This document shows positions 1 to 5,319 of a stretch of 5,319 bases of DNA, piece by piece. The position numbers and the translations under genes are program-made. The notes under the pieces were generated by a model, which saw only the letters and a program-made list of their open reading frames with translations, did no database searches and was not told the origin of the DNA. This DNA is from Clostridia bacterium (lineage in GTDB: Bacteria > Bacillota_A > Clostridia > Christensenellales > Aristaeellaceae), in assembly GCA_017481185.1 (NCBI GenBank), contig JAFUPO010000352.1, positions 1 to 5,319 of the forward strand. Reading direction: 5' to 3'. The number at the start of each line of letters is the position of its first letter. The first letter of the stretch is position 1.

Positions 1-965
1 AAATCCAGGCCCTTATCCATCATCAGGCGGCGGCAGCGGCTGCGCAAGTGAGACGGCTTGATGCCGGAGTTATCGTCAATATACAGGGGCGCCTTGGCCA
101 TGGGCCCCAGCACTCGGGCCAACTTCATCCAGTCGCCATCGGAAAGGGTGCCGGAGCGCACCTTTTGCATATCCACCCGGGCCTCAGAGCAAAGCATACG
201 CATGGCTATCTGCTCACGGGGCATTTCCAGGCTAAACACGGCGGTGGATTTTCCCGCTTTCAAGGCCGCGTGCTGGCAGATGTTCATGGCAAAGGAGGTT
301 TTACCCATGGAGGGGCGGGCGCCGACCAGAACCAGTTCGCCCGCATGAAGGCCGGTGGTCAAATTATCCAGATCAATAAACCCGGTGGGCACGCCTGCAA
401 TGCGGCCCTTTAATTTGGCCAGCTCCTCAATCTTCTCATAGGTGATGGTGAGCACATCCTTCACATGAACCAGGGATTCCCCGGCGGAACGGCGCATCAC
501 AATATCAAAAATAGCCTTTTCCGCGTGGTTAAGGGTCTCCTGCAAAGGATTCTGCTGAGTATAGCACTCAGAGGAAATGGCCTGGGCCGCCTGAATGAGC
601 CGCCTGAGGGTGGACTTTTCTGATACCAGCGTAATATAAGCCTTCACATTAGCAGTGGTAGGCACGTAGGATACCAAATCCATCAGATAGGCTGTGCCTC
701 CCACGCCCTCCAGGGTGCCCCGGCGGCTCAATTCTGCGTCCACTGTGACCAAATCCACCGGCATCCCCTGGCTGTTCAGGGCTTTCATAGCATCAAAAAT
801 CTCCTGATGGCCGGGAGTATAAAAATCCTCCTTGACCAACAGTTCTGCCGCCTGGCCCACGGCCTGGGCATCCTGCATCATGGCCCCCAGTACCGAGCGC
901 TCCGCCTCCTGGCTGTTAGGCGGTACCACGCCCCGGGGGATCACCGTTTCCTGCCGCTGTTCCAT
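1..965 (-). CDS. dnaB: Replicative DNA helicase DnaB (3' end cut off by window edge)
   Basis: Replicative helicase: a hexameric, ATP-driven motor that unwinds DNA ahead of the replisome and contacts primase. 321 complete codons are visible; the family is usually about 450 residues, so roughly the last 130 lie beyond base 1. The N-terminal DnaB domain covers about residues 14-130 (start PPNSQEAERSVLGAMM). The RecA-like ATPase domain starts near residue 190 (GVPTGFIDLDNLTTGLHAGE). Walker A is GARPSMGKTS with Lys222. FSLEM follows at 245-249, where Glu247 matches the family's catalytic glutamate. The fragment ends at KGLD, just before the expected Walker B (IDYLQL-like) strand. The start ATG (963-965) is 3 nt downstream of the rplI stop. 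It has only a weak AGGGA ribosome binding site (975-979) inside the rplI end, so coupled translation is likely. Bacillus subtilis calls this gene dnaC. Identity is essentially certain; no defect is seen in the visible part. Confidence 0.97.
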   Translation of the reverse strand, partial: MEQRQETVIPRGVVPPNSQEAERSVLGAMMQDAQAVGQAAELLVKEDFYTPGHQEIFDAMKALNSQGMPVDLVTVDAELSRRGTLEGVGGTAYLMDLVSYVPTTANVKAYITLVSEKSTLRRLIQAAQAISSECYTQQNPLQETLNHAEKAIFDIVMRRSAGESLVHVKDVLTITYEKIEELAKLKGRIAGVPTGFIDLDNLTTGLHAGELVLVGARPSMGKTSFAMNICQHAALKAGKSTAVFSLEMPREQIAMRMLCSEARVDMQKVRSGTLSDGDWMKLARVLGPMAKAPLYIDDNSGIKPSHLRSRCRRLMMDKGLD

Positions 966-968
966 ACG

Positions 969-1421
969 TTACTTTCCCTGGGCCTGGACCTTGACCACCA
1001 TGGGGGTGGTAATGCCCGCGTAAACCCACACGCTGATGTTCACATCACCCACCTGGCGGATAGGATCGCCCAATTCAATCTTGCGTTTATCTACCTTGAT
1101 GCCGTGCTGCTTTTCCAGCTCATCGGCAACCTCCTGGGCGGTGATGGAGCCATAGAGGCGGCCGGTTTCGCCGCACTTGGCGTTAATCACGATCACCTTA
1201 TTGCGCAGGGCCTTGGCCTTTTCCATGGCAGCCTCGCGGCGCTCCTGCTCGCGCTTTTCCTCAGCGGCGCGCTTGCGCTCCACTTCCTTCACAGCCCCTT
1301 CCTTGGCCTCAATAGCCATCTTACGGGGAAAGAGCATATTGCGGGCATAACCGTCGGACACGTTGACCACCTGGTCTTTTTTGCCGGTGCCCTTCACATC
1401 ACAAAGCAGAATCACTTTCAT
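969..1421 (-). CDS. rplI: 50S ribosomal protein L9 (bL9)
   Basis: Ribosomal protein L9 of the large subunit, which binds 23S rRNA near the L1 stalk base and helps maintain reading frame. From the chosen start it has 150 residues, matching the usual length of about 149. The N-terminal rRNA-binding domain is clear: MKVILLCDVKGTGKK, then VSDGYARNMLFPRKMAIEA at residues 21-39. A charged connecting helix rich in Lys/Glu/Arg runs from about 41 to 74. The C-terminal domain has GRLYGSITAQEVAD (88-100) and HGIKVDKRKIELGDPI (106-121). The last 25 residues are less typical: VWVYAGI stands where many L9 proteins have a KLHPEV-like strand. An in-frame ATG one codon upstream (1422-1424) is an alternative. 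The chosen start fits the family N-terminus and sits 8 nt from AAGGAGG, against 5 nt for the alternative. It is the middle gene of a three-gene operon with a YybS-like gene before it and dnaB after it. Confidence 0.96.
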   Translation of the reverse strand: MKVILLCDVKGTGKKDQVVNVSDGYARNMLFPRKMAIEAKEGAVKEVERKRAAEEKREQERREAAMEKAKALRNKVIVINAKCGETGRLYGSITAQEVADELEKQHGIKVDKRKIELGDPIRQVGDVNISVWVYAGITTPMVVKVQAQGK

Positions 1422-1429
1422 CATTAAAT

Positions 1430-1436
1430 CCTCCTT
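1430..1436 (-). promoter_or_regulatory. Ribosome binding site of rplI overlapping upstream stop codon
   Basis: On the minus strand the sequence AAGGAGG lies 8 nt before the chosen rplI ATG (5 nt before the alternative ATG). Its first two bases are also the last two bases of the TAA stop (1435-1437) of the YybS-like gene. Ribosomes finishing that gene stop directly on the rplI initiation site, so coupling or reinitiation is likely. This site also rules out the longer rplI reading frame starting at 1454, which would begin inside the upstream gene without a ribosome binding site. Confidence 0.85.
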
Positions 1437-2505
1437 AATCTTCTTGTTTTTCACGAAGTTCCCGCTTGTCGGTCTGCTGGTCTAAAATGCCCAGCGCTAC
1501 CAGCAGGAATGGAACAAACAAACCTACCATGACCACAAAGACCCGCCTGGAGGCAATGCTGCCGCCCATCCTTTTCTGCGCAAACTCCCAGTAGGCCGCT
1601 CCCTGAATCATATAGATCCACTGAAAGGCGCTGATCAGCAGACCGCCCCAGTACAGCTCCAGATAGCTTGAGGCAAACAGCTGAATTACATAGCCCAGCA
1701 AAAGCACGGCGGAGCCGCTGCCCATGCCTCGAGGCAGGTGCCATTTTTCAAACGCTGGCATAACCAGAGGGCTCTTGACCCCGCGGCGCTTCATGCGGCA
1801 AGCGGGCCAGCATACCCCCAGCAGGCCGCCCCCGGCAATAAAGGCCACGATCGCCCCTGCCCCCTGAGCGTACAAATACTGCTCCAGGCTCGTACGCAGG
1901 CTGGCAGCCAATTCATGGCGCAGGGCCGGGGTCATCAGGGGTGAAAGGCCTGCAAGCCCGTAGCTTTGCAGATAGGCGCTGGCTTGAGGCATCACGATCA
2001 TATTCCCCGGCGCCGTAGCCAGCCCGCTTTGATAGGCCCGCCAAAGGATCTGATCCCCATTGGCCGAGGCGGAAATCACATCCACCACCCACTGGGCGCA
2101 ACCGGTGAACAGGTTTTCCCCCACTACCGTGCGCAGGCCCATAAGCAGCAAGCATACTCCCAGAGCCATGGCAGCCCAGTGGGCTAGCAGAACCTTTTTA
2201 AAATCAGGCCCCTTACCGAAAGCCCACAGGGATACGCCGACCAACGCAAAGGCATAGCCCCCTGCGCTCAAATGCAGCCCCAAAGGAGCGCTCAGATTCG
2301 CCAGGCATATCTGCGGCAAGGCGATCCCTAAAAAGGCAGATGCCAGCCCAGCCATAGGCCAGGCCATCACGCCGATCAACGGCAGCGCCAGCACCCCGAT
2401 CCCCGCAACCAACGGCTGAACCATACCGGCCCCTGCCAAAATGGCCATCAGGAACACGCTGATCATGGCGGCCTTTTGATCCTTGATCCAGGGATAGTCT
2501 TGCAT
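1435..2505 (-). CDS. YybS-like (DUF2232) polytopic membrane protein
   Basis: Multi-pass membrane protein of 356 residues, assigned to the YybS/DUF2232 family from its C-terminal pattern and location; no biochemical function is established for this family to my knowledge. Hydrophobic segments suggest about eight membrane spans, roughly residues 13-29, 32-48, 50-66, 80-97, 105-125, 213-232, 263-303 (two) and 321-343. The family-like C-terminus has FEKWHLPRG (252-260), a QWIYMIQGAAYWEF stretch (295-308) and the ending ALGILDQQTDKRE, which resembles the usual LGLxDxxxDFR finish. The start was set at 2505 because AAGGAG lies 7 nt upstream; an ATG ten codons earlier (2535) has no such site. In Bacillus subtilis yybS precedes gdpP, rplI and dnaC, and here it precedes rplI and dnaB directly. 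The loop between spans at about 126-212 is unusually long and mildly polar. The family assignment is from memory of the pattern, not from a search. Confidence 0.82.
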   Translation of the reverse strand: MQDYPWIKDQKAAMISVFLMAILAGAGMVQPLVAGIGVLALPLIGVMAWPMAGLASAFLGIALPQICLANLSAPLGLHLSAGGYAFALVGVSLWAFGKGPDFKKVLLAHWAAMALGVCLLLMGLRTVVGENLFTGCAQWVVDVISASANGDQILWRAYQSGLATAPGNMIVMPQASAYLQSYGLAGLSPLMTPALRHELAASLRTSLEQYLYAQGAGAIVAFIAGGGLLGVCWPACRMKRRGVKSPLVMPAFEKWHLPRGMGSGSAVLLLGYVIQLFASSYLELYWGGLLISAFQWIYMIQGAAYWEFAQKRMGGSIASRRVFVVMVGLFVPFLLVALGILDQQTDKRELREKQED

Positions 2506-2512
2506 GAAGCTG

Positions 2513-2518
2513 CTCCTT
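2513..2518 (-). promoter_or_regulatory. Ribosome binding site of the YybS-like gene (decides start)
   Basis: The minus-strand sequence AAGGAG lies 7 nt upstream of the ATG at 2503-2505. The upstream in-frame ATG at 2533-2535 has only an AGGGG run about 14 nt away, too far for good initiation. The shorter protein beginning MQDYPWIKDQ is therefore preferred. Confidence 0.75.
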
Positions 2519-2573
2519 GTTTCTAACTGATCCATGCCAAGGGCAAAAAGCCCCTAGTTTGATGGATTCTATC

Positions 2574-2602
2574 ATTGTAATGCAATTGGATTAAAAATGC
2601 AA
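2574..2602 (-). promoter_or_regulatory. Putative sigma-A promoter of the YybS-like/rplI/dnaB operon
   Basis: On the minus strand, a -35-like TTGCAT (2597-2602) is followed after exactly 17 nt by a -10-like TACAAT (2574-2579, 5 of 6 to consensus). Transcription would start near 2567, giving a leader of about 60 nt before the ATG at 2505. The -35 match is only moderate (first three bases). The region is AT-rich compared with its surroundings, as expected for a promoter. A 7-base direct repeat (AATGCAA on the plus strand, 2579-2585 and 2596-2602) borders the spacer and includes the -35 element. Confidence 0.5.
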
Positions 2603-2660
2603 CTGTAGCCGCCGTGTTTTTCGCATGGCAAGCAGCGCTGCCGCCCATAATGAGAAACGA

Positions 2661-2667
2661 AAGGAGG
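2661..2667 (+). promoter_or_regulatory. Ribosome binding site of the SpoIID-domain lipoprotein gene
   Basis: AAGGAGG lies 6 nt before the ATG at 2674-2676. It selects the start that gives a clean lipoprotein signal peptide. The longer in-frame start at 2614 has no ribosome binding site and would place 20 unlikely residues before the signal sequence. Confidence 0.85.
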
Positions 2668-2673
2668 GGTTTG

Positions 2674-3630
2674 ATGAATCGCAAGCTTTGCGTCCTCATA
2701 AGCGCCGTTCTCTGGCTCACTGGCTGCGCCTCCCAGGCAGAGATTCCCGCCCCTGAACCCCAGGCCACGCCGGCTATTCCAGCCAAGCTTGAGCGGGATG
2801 AAAGCGGCCAGCCCCAGCTAACGGTATACATTGCAGAAGATGGGCAAACCCAGGCCATGGCCATGGAAAAGTACGTAGCCCGGGTGCTGGCCGGAGAGAT
2901 GGATAACGACTGGCCTCTGGAGGCCCTGAAAGCCCAAGCGGTGCTGGCACGCACCTTCGTTTTAAAGTTTGCCTCCGAAAAGGAAAGCCGGTATGAGGGC
3001 GCAGATATTTCCACCGATATTTCCGAGGCCCAAGCTTATTCGGAGGAAAAGGTCAATGACCGCATCCTCCAGGCGGTGGAGGAAACCCGCGGGCAGGTGC
3101 TGTCCCATCAAGGGGAACTGCCCTATGCCTGGTTCCACGCCCATTCTGGCGGAACCACCGCCCGCGCCCAGGAGGGGCTGGGCTACACTCAGGATGAGCC
3201 GGGCTACACCCGCATCGCCAAGGGGCAGGAGAGCGCCGATGCGCCGGACGAGGCCAAGGTCTGGGAGGCCTCATTTTCTACCGAGGAGTTTCTGGCTGCC
3301 TGCCGCAAAATCGGCGCCGAAATCAGCAGCCTGTCCAGCCTATCCATCTCAGAATATGGTGAAAGCGGCCGGGCGCTGACCCTTTTGGCAGACGATGTGC
3401 CCATTAACGCAGCCGAGCTGCGCATCGCCCTGGGCTCCACCCGGATGCGCTCTACCCTGCTGACCCGGCTAAGCCTTCAAAACGGTCAGGTTCTAATGGC
3501 GGGCAAGGGCTATGGCCATGGGGTGGGGATGCCTCAGTGGGGCGCTTACGGCCTGGCTCAGCAGGGGCAGCCCTATGAAGCGATCATCAACGCCTACTTT
3601 CAGGCGGTGGATTTGGTAACTCTCTGGTAA
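2674..3630 (+). CDS. SpoIID/LytB-domain lipoprotein, predicted peptidoglycan lytic transglycosylase
   Basis: Predicted extracytoplasmic cell-wall enzyme of 318 residues. The SpoIID family cleaves glycan strands lacking stem peptides and in spore formers drives septal thinning and engulfment. Residues 1-18 form a lipoprotein signal: Met-Asn-Arg-Lys, a hydrophobic run, then the lipobox LTGC with lipidated Cys18. A Pro/Ala-rich linker (about 22-40) precedes the catalytic domain. Family motifs are VLAGEMDNDWPLEALKAQAV (71-90) with Glu75 at the expected catalytic position, LARTF (91-95), WFHAHSGGTT (153-162), and C-terminal GYGHGVGMPQWGAYGLA (279-295). The domain looks complete, ending about 20 residues after that motif. 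It diverges from the YybS-like operon and precedes a helix-turn-helix gene on the same strand. It is not in the spoIID-spoIIQ neighbourhood of Bacillus, and classical SpoIID has an N-terminal membrane anchor rather than a lipobox, so it may be a SpoIID paralogue. Fold and enzyme class are secure; role in sporulation is inference. Confidence 0.93.
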   Translation: MNRKLCVLISAVLWLTGCASQAEIPAPEPQATPAIPAKLERDESGQPQLTVYIAEDGQTQAMAMEKYVARVLAGEMDNDWPLEALKAQAVLARTFVLKFASEKESRYEGADISTDISEAQAYSEEKVNDRILQAVEETRGQVLSHQGELPYAWFHAHSGGTTARAQEGLGYTQDEPGYTRIAKGQESADAPDEAKVWEASFSTEEFLAACRKIGAEISSLSSLSISEYGESGRALTLLADDVPINAAELRIALGSTRMRSTLLTRLSLQNGQVLMAGKGYGHGVGMPQWGAYGLAQQGQPYEAIINAYFQAVDLVTLW

Positions 3631-3637
3631 AAGCTGT

Positions 3638-3666
3638 TTGCCATTTTCCCTCCCGTTGTGTAAAAT
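3638..3666 (+). promoter_or_regulatory. Strong sigma-A promoter of the helix-turn-helix gene
   Basis: TTGCCA (3638-3643, 5 of 6 to the -35 consensus) and TAAAAT (3661-3666, 5 of 6 to the -10 consensus) are separated by exactly 17 nt. Transcription would begin near 3673, leaving a leader of about 24 nt that carries the ribosome binding site. The promoter starts 8 nt after the stop codon of the preceding gene. It is the best promoter match I see in the window and implies the regulator can be expressed independently of the lipoprotein gene. Confidence 0.75.
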
Positions 3667-3680
3667 AAAGGCAATATCAT

Positions 3681-3689
3681 GGAGGGAGG
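3681..3689 (+). promoter_or_regulatory. Ribosome binding site of the helix-turn-helix gene (decides start)
   Basis: GGAGGGAGG ends 7 nt before the ATG at 3697-3699. It lies inside the extra six codons that would be added by starting at the in-frame ATG 3679. That upstream ATG has only a weak AAAGG (3667-3671) in front of it, so the shorter protein is preferred. Confidence 0.8.
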
Positions 3690-3696
3690 CGGCCAT

Positions 3697-5139
3697 ATGG
3701 CTGATTTCATGCTATTCGGCGCGCAGCTTAAAACGATCCTGAAAAACAGGGGCGTTTCTGCCTCGCAGCTATCCCGGCTGATGGGTTTCAAAAGCAAAAC
3801 CACCCTGTTCAGAGTGCTGAACGACGAGGTCACCTATGCCTCCCTGCAAAGCTTCTGGCGAAAAATGACCCAGCGTCAGCCCCTTCCCCTGACTCAGGAG
3901 GAATGGAGCCAGCTGGAACAAAGCCTCAACGTCAGCCGACAAGGGCTGGAGGCCTGCGCCCTTAATCAGGCCATGCATGAGCTTTTGCATCCCTCGCAGC
4001 AGCCCTTTGAAGATATTCCCGTGCGCTGCTTTGGCCAGGATGCTCCCAGGGTGCAAAGCTTGCGGGAGCTGATGCGTTTTTACCGTCAGAGTCCTCGGGT
4101 TCATATCACCCTTGTGAACTGCACCCAAAGCGATTTGCTTCGCTTAATCTGCCAGTCCCTTTCCCCTGAAAGTATGCAGATCCACCATTTGCTGAACCTG
4201 AACGATACTCTCCTAGATACGGTGCGCAGCATCGGCGCCTGCCTTCCTCTGCTCCCCTATGCCTGCTACACCCCTTATGCCCTTTCTGAGCCCCTGCGCT
4301 CCAGCGAGCTGTTTGTGATTTTTCACAACGGCGAAGGGCAGTGGGAAACCCATTATTTTCTTTTCACCGCTCAGGGGGAACTGTGCATGATGGCCAGCCG
4401 TGACAAGGATTTCCCTTCCTTCTGGAAGGCTGCCCTTCAAGATCCCCTGGTTCCCTTTTTGCAGCCGCTCAAGGTTGTTCTGGGGCCCTTAAGCGCACCC
4501 TCTGACTTTGTGGGGTTCATCCAGCGCTATTACGAGTTGGAAAAAGAGCGGGCGCTGTATTCCATCAAGCCGGATGTGCCGATCAATTTCATTCATCCCG
4601 ATCTGCTGGTGGATGCCGTGCGAGAAGGCCTGAACAAAAATGGCGCCTCGCCAGTTGACGAAACCCTGATTTCAGATCTGTATGATATTCAGCTCAAACG
4701 CTGGCAGAATTTTTTTGAAAAGCGCAAGGTGACCCATGTCATCTTCTCCAAGGAGGCCATGATCCGCTTTGCCCGCACCGGCCGCCAAACGGATCACTTT
4801 TTTGTAATGCGCCCCTATACCGCCAAGGAGCGTGAGGCGATTTTGACCTTTTTGTGGGAGCAGGCTCAGAGCAATCCCTACTTTAACCTTTACTTTGCCC
4901 ATGAAAACTGCGTTATTGAGGATCGGGAAATCAGCTGCTATGAAGGGGCGGGCACCGTTTTTCAGGATGCCAACACCTCCTATAATCAGGATCATCAGGA
5001 GGTTATGATCACGCACCCAGCCTTTGCCCAGCAGTTCAAACGCTACTTCATGAATGAACTGCTGGTAAACCATGTGCTTTCGCCCCGTGAGACGCAGCAT
5101 TTGTGGGATTATCTAATCGCCCTGTGCCATAAGGGCTAA
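3697..5139 (+). CDS. Cro/C1-type helix-turn-helix protein with large unassigned C-terminal region
   Basis: Predicted cytoplasmic DNA-binding protein of 480 residues, probably a transcription regulator. The N-terminal helix-turn-helix covers about residues 6-58: helix one FGAQLKTILKNRG, helix two SASQLSRLMG, recognition helix SKTTLFRVLND, then TYASLQSFWRKM. Residues 60-480 match no domain I can name. They contain no membrane span, no Walker motif, no phosphoacceptor receiver or kinase signature and no obvious metal-binding cluster. This part is rich in aromatic residues and Leu and looks globular; notable stretches are FARTGRQTDHFFVMRPYT (358-375) and NPYFNLYFAHENC (393-405). The length is far above that of simple Cro/C1 repressors (about 70-200 residues), so the C-terminal part may bind a ligand or a protein partner; this is inference. 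It has its own promoter and ends in a strong terminator, so it can be a single-gene transcript. Base composition looks like its neighbours, with no sign of recent transfer. Confidence 0.85.
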   Translation: MADFMLFGAQLKTILKNRGVSASQLSRLMGFKSKTTLFRVLNDEVTYASLQSFWRKMTQRQPLPLTQEEWSQLEQSLNVSRQGLEACALNQAMHELLHPSQQPFEDIPVRCFGQDAPRVQSLRELMRFYRQSPRVHITLVNCTQSDLLRLICQSLSPESMQIHHLLNLNDTLLDTVRSIGACLPLLPYACYTPYALSEPLRSSELFVIFHNGEGQWETHYFLFTAQGELCMMASRDKDFPSFWKAALQDPLVPFLQPLKVVLGPLSAPSDFVGFIQRYYELEKERALYSIKPDVPINFIHPDLLVDAVREGLNKNGASPVDETLISDLYDIQLKRWQNFFEKRKVTHVIFSKEAMIRFARTGRQTDHFFVMRPYTAKEREAILTFLWEQAQSNPYFNLYFAHENCVIEDREISCYEGAGTVFQDANTSYNQDHQEVMITHPAFAQQFKRYFMNELLVNHVLSPRETQHLWDYLIALCHKG

Positions 5140-5140
5140 A

Positions 5141-5172
5141 ACGCGAGGGAAAATATCCCTCGCGTCTTTTTT
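5141..5172 (+). terminator. Rho-independent terminator, probably bidirectional
   Basis: A perfect 10-bp inverted repeat (ACGCGAGGGA at 5141-5150, TCCCTCGCGT at 5156-5165) encloses a 5-nt loop AAATA and is followed by C and six T residues (5167-5172). It begins 2 nt after the stop codon of the helix-turn-helix gene. On the minus strand the same stem is followed by four T residues (complement of 5137-5140 AAAA), so it can also end the converging gene, whose stop codon lies in the plus-strand T tract. Confidence 0.95.
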
Positions 5173-5319
5173 ACTGTTTTCCCAAATAATACCCGCCAGG
5201 TTCACGCTCCAGGGGAAGCAGCTCCTCCCGGCGCTGCGCCTGGCTCTCTGCCATGGTCAGGCGACCTACGGAAACCTCATACGCCATTTTATCCAGCACC
5301 TGCCCGTCTGGCAGCTGTT
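5171..5319 (-). CDS. Unidentified protein, C-terminal fragment (5' end beyond window)
   Basis: On the minus strand an open frame enters from the right edge and ends at TAA (5171-5173). It gives 48 complete residues, from QLPDGQVLDKMAYEVSVGRL to the ending EREPGGYYLGKQ. There is no in-frame stop, the stop codon abuts the shared terminator as expected for a real gene end, and the reading frame fills the remaining sequence. The fragment is hydrophilic with a probable helix around TMAESQAQRREELLPLE and has no membrane span. I do not recognise the family. The short ATG-initiated frames inside it have no good ribosome binding site, so a start within the window is unlikely. It is convergent with the helix-turn-helix gene. 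Confidence 0.6.
   Translation of the reverse strand, partial: QLPDGQVLDKMAYEVSVGRLTMAESQAQRREELLPLEREPGGYYLGKQ

Noticed and set aside
807..1427. 206-codon plus-strand open frame
   Set aside because: It lies antisense over dnaB and rplI, both of which are clear. Its translation is rich in His and Leu with no recognisable motif and no ribosome binding site, as expected for a shadow frame in GC-rich DNA.
2541..2553. GGGC-AAAAA-GCCC hairpin between the divergent genes
   Set aside because: The stem has only 4 bp and no T tract on either side, so it is not a convincing terminator. It could be a minor leader hairpin of the leftward operon.
2627..2642. Imperfect hairpin and GCAGCGCTGC palindrome upstream of the lipoprotein gene
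   Set aside because: Short and GC-rich like the surroundings, with a bulge; there is nothing to show it is an operator or a leader structure.
2646..2651. CATAAT as a possible -10 element for the lipoprotein gene
   Set aside because: No acceptable -35 lies 16-18 nt upstream, and it fits no sporulation sigma consensus well. I cannot place a promoter for this gene with confidence.
2523..3014. 163-codon minus-strand open frame spanning the intergenic region and the lipoprotein gene
   Set aside because: It is antisense to the signal peptide and catalytic domain of the SpoIID-domain gene and has no family resemblance; it is a shadow.
3679..3696. Upstream ATG adding six residues to the helix-turn-helix protein
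   Set aside because: The added codons are the Shine-Dalgarno sequence itself (Glu-Gly-Gly-Gly), a usual artefact of an upstream in-frame ATG.
1..5319. Mobile elements, CRISPR arrays, tRNA or rRNA genes, phage or defence genes
   Set aside because: I saw no terminal inverted repeats, transposase motifs, spaced direct-repeat arrays, cloverleaf structures or defence-protein signatures on either strand.

Overview
The window looks like a chromosomal housekeeping segment from a GC-rich Firmicute (Bacillota), probably a clostridial-type lineage. This rests on strong AAGGAGG-type ribosome binding sites, a YybS (DUF2232)/L9/DnaB gene cluster as known from Bacillus and Clostridia, and a SpoIID-domain lipoprotein typical of endospore-former genomes. 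No species can be named from the sequence alone.

Left half (1-2505, minus strand): a tightly packed operon is transcribed leftward as YybS-like membrane protein, then rplI (ribosomal protein L9), then dnaB (replicative helicase). dnaB runs off the left edge just before its Walker B region, so only 321 complete codons are present. The stop codon of the YybS-like gene lies inside the rplI ribosome binding site, and only 3 nt separate rplI from dnaB, which suggests translational coupling. A plausible sigma-A promoter for the operon lies at 2574-2602. In Bacillus subtilis the cyclic-di-AMP phosphodiesterase gene gdpP sits between yybS and rplI; here it is absent from that position.

Middle and right (2674-5139, plus strand): diverging from the operon is a SpoIID/LytB-domain lipoprotein, predicted to be an extracytoplasmic peptidoglycan lytic enzyme. 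It is followed by a 480-residue protein with an N-terminal Cro/C1-type helix-turn-helix and about 420 residues I cannot assign to a named domain. The second gene has its own very good sigma-A promoter (TTGCCA, 17 nt, TAAAAT) in the short gap. No terminator separates the two genes, so read-through transcripts are also possible. In such transcripts the start site of the second gene could be masked by base pairing.

Right edge (5141-5319): a strong 10-bp-stem terminator ends the plus-strand transcription. It probably also serves a convergent minus-strand gene, of which only the last 48 residues are visible and which I do not recognise.

I found no tRNA, rRNA, CRISPR array, insertion sequence or phage gene. 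Most of the window is ordinary. The points worth a second look are the orphan regulator, the missing gdpP, the lipoprotein form of the SpoIID-domain protein and the promoter/anti-Shine-Dalgarno arrangement at 3638-3699.
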